NCBI GenBank assembly: GCA_003663415.1
Contig: QMZY01000062.1
Coordinates: 1 to 5,605, forward strand
Direction of reading: 5' to 3'
Length of the DNA stretch: 5,605 bases
From: Candidatus Aenigmatarchaeota archaeon
GTDB taxonomy: Archaea > Aenigmatarchaeota > Aenigmatarchaeia > QMZP01
This document shows positions 5,589 to 5,605 of this stretch, one piece after another. Each line of letters starts with the position of its first letter. Positions within the stretch are counted from its first letter, which is position 1. The translations under genes and the position numbers were made by a program. A model generated the notes under the pieces. It did no database searches. It was not told the origin of the DNA and saw only the letters and a program-made list of their open reading frames with translations.

Positions 5589-5605
5589 CAGAATTGATTT
5601 AAAAC

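Noticed and set aside
1..5605. CRISPR array, insertion sequence, phage or defence genes
   Set aside because: No spaced direct repeats, terminal inverted repeats, transposase, integrase or effector motifs were seen; nearly all sequence is accounted for by the seven minus-strand ORFs.

Overview
This window looks like a piece of an AT-rich archaeal chromosome, probably from a small-genome DPANN-type lineage, though I am not certain of the phylum. Four things point to archaea. The aminoacyl-tRNA synthetase is an archaeal-style ValRS without a bacterial C-terminal coiled-coil arm. Two type II secretion F (TadC/FlaJ-like) membrane proteins sit in tandem. A small zinc-ribbon protein of archaeal style is present. 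AT-rich TATA-like boxes lie about 25-30 bp upstream of several start codons, with little or no Shine-Dalgarno sequence, as expected for leaderless archaeal transcripts. All genes use the standard code, and all seven read on the minus strand. The coding strand is purine-rich, so the opposite strand carries many spurious Phe/Leu/Ser-rich ORFs.

Layout in transcription order (right to left): valS at 5554-3158; a spacer holding a 54-residue small ORF at 3068-2904; the tRNA 3'-end nuclease RNase Z at 2880-1945; an unrecognised 67-residue ORF at 1929-1726; a zinc-ribbon protein at 1765-1511 that overlaps it by 40 nt; a 296-residue T2SSF membrane protein at 1473-583; and a second T2SSF protein starting at 582, immediately after the stop of the first, and running off the left edge.

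Functionally, the right half concerns tRNA: charging with valine, and 3' maturation of precursors. The left half encodes a split inner-membrane platform for a type IV pilus or archaellum-like machine. Its ATPase and pilins are not in the window. The two small ORFs in between have no function I can assign. They may be co-transcribed with either side, because gaps are short (15 bp and 37 bp) and several candidate promoters fall within them.

No rRNA, tRNA, CRISPR array, insertion sequence or phage gene is visible. I do not see a clearly new system. The observations most worth checking are the uncatalogued 54-residue ORF, the overlapping small-ORF pair, the two-gene F platform, and the ValRS subfamily with some IleRS-like sequence around HIGH.
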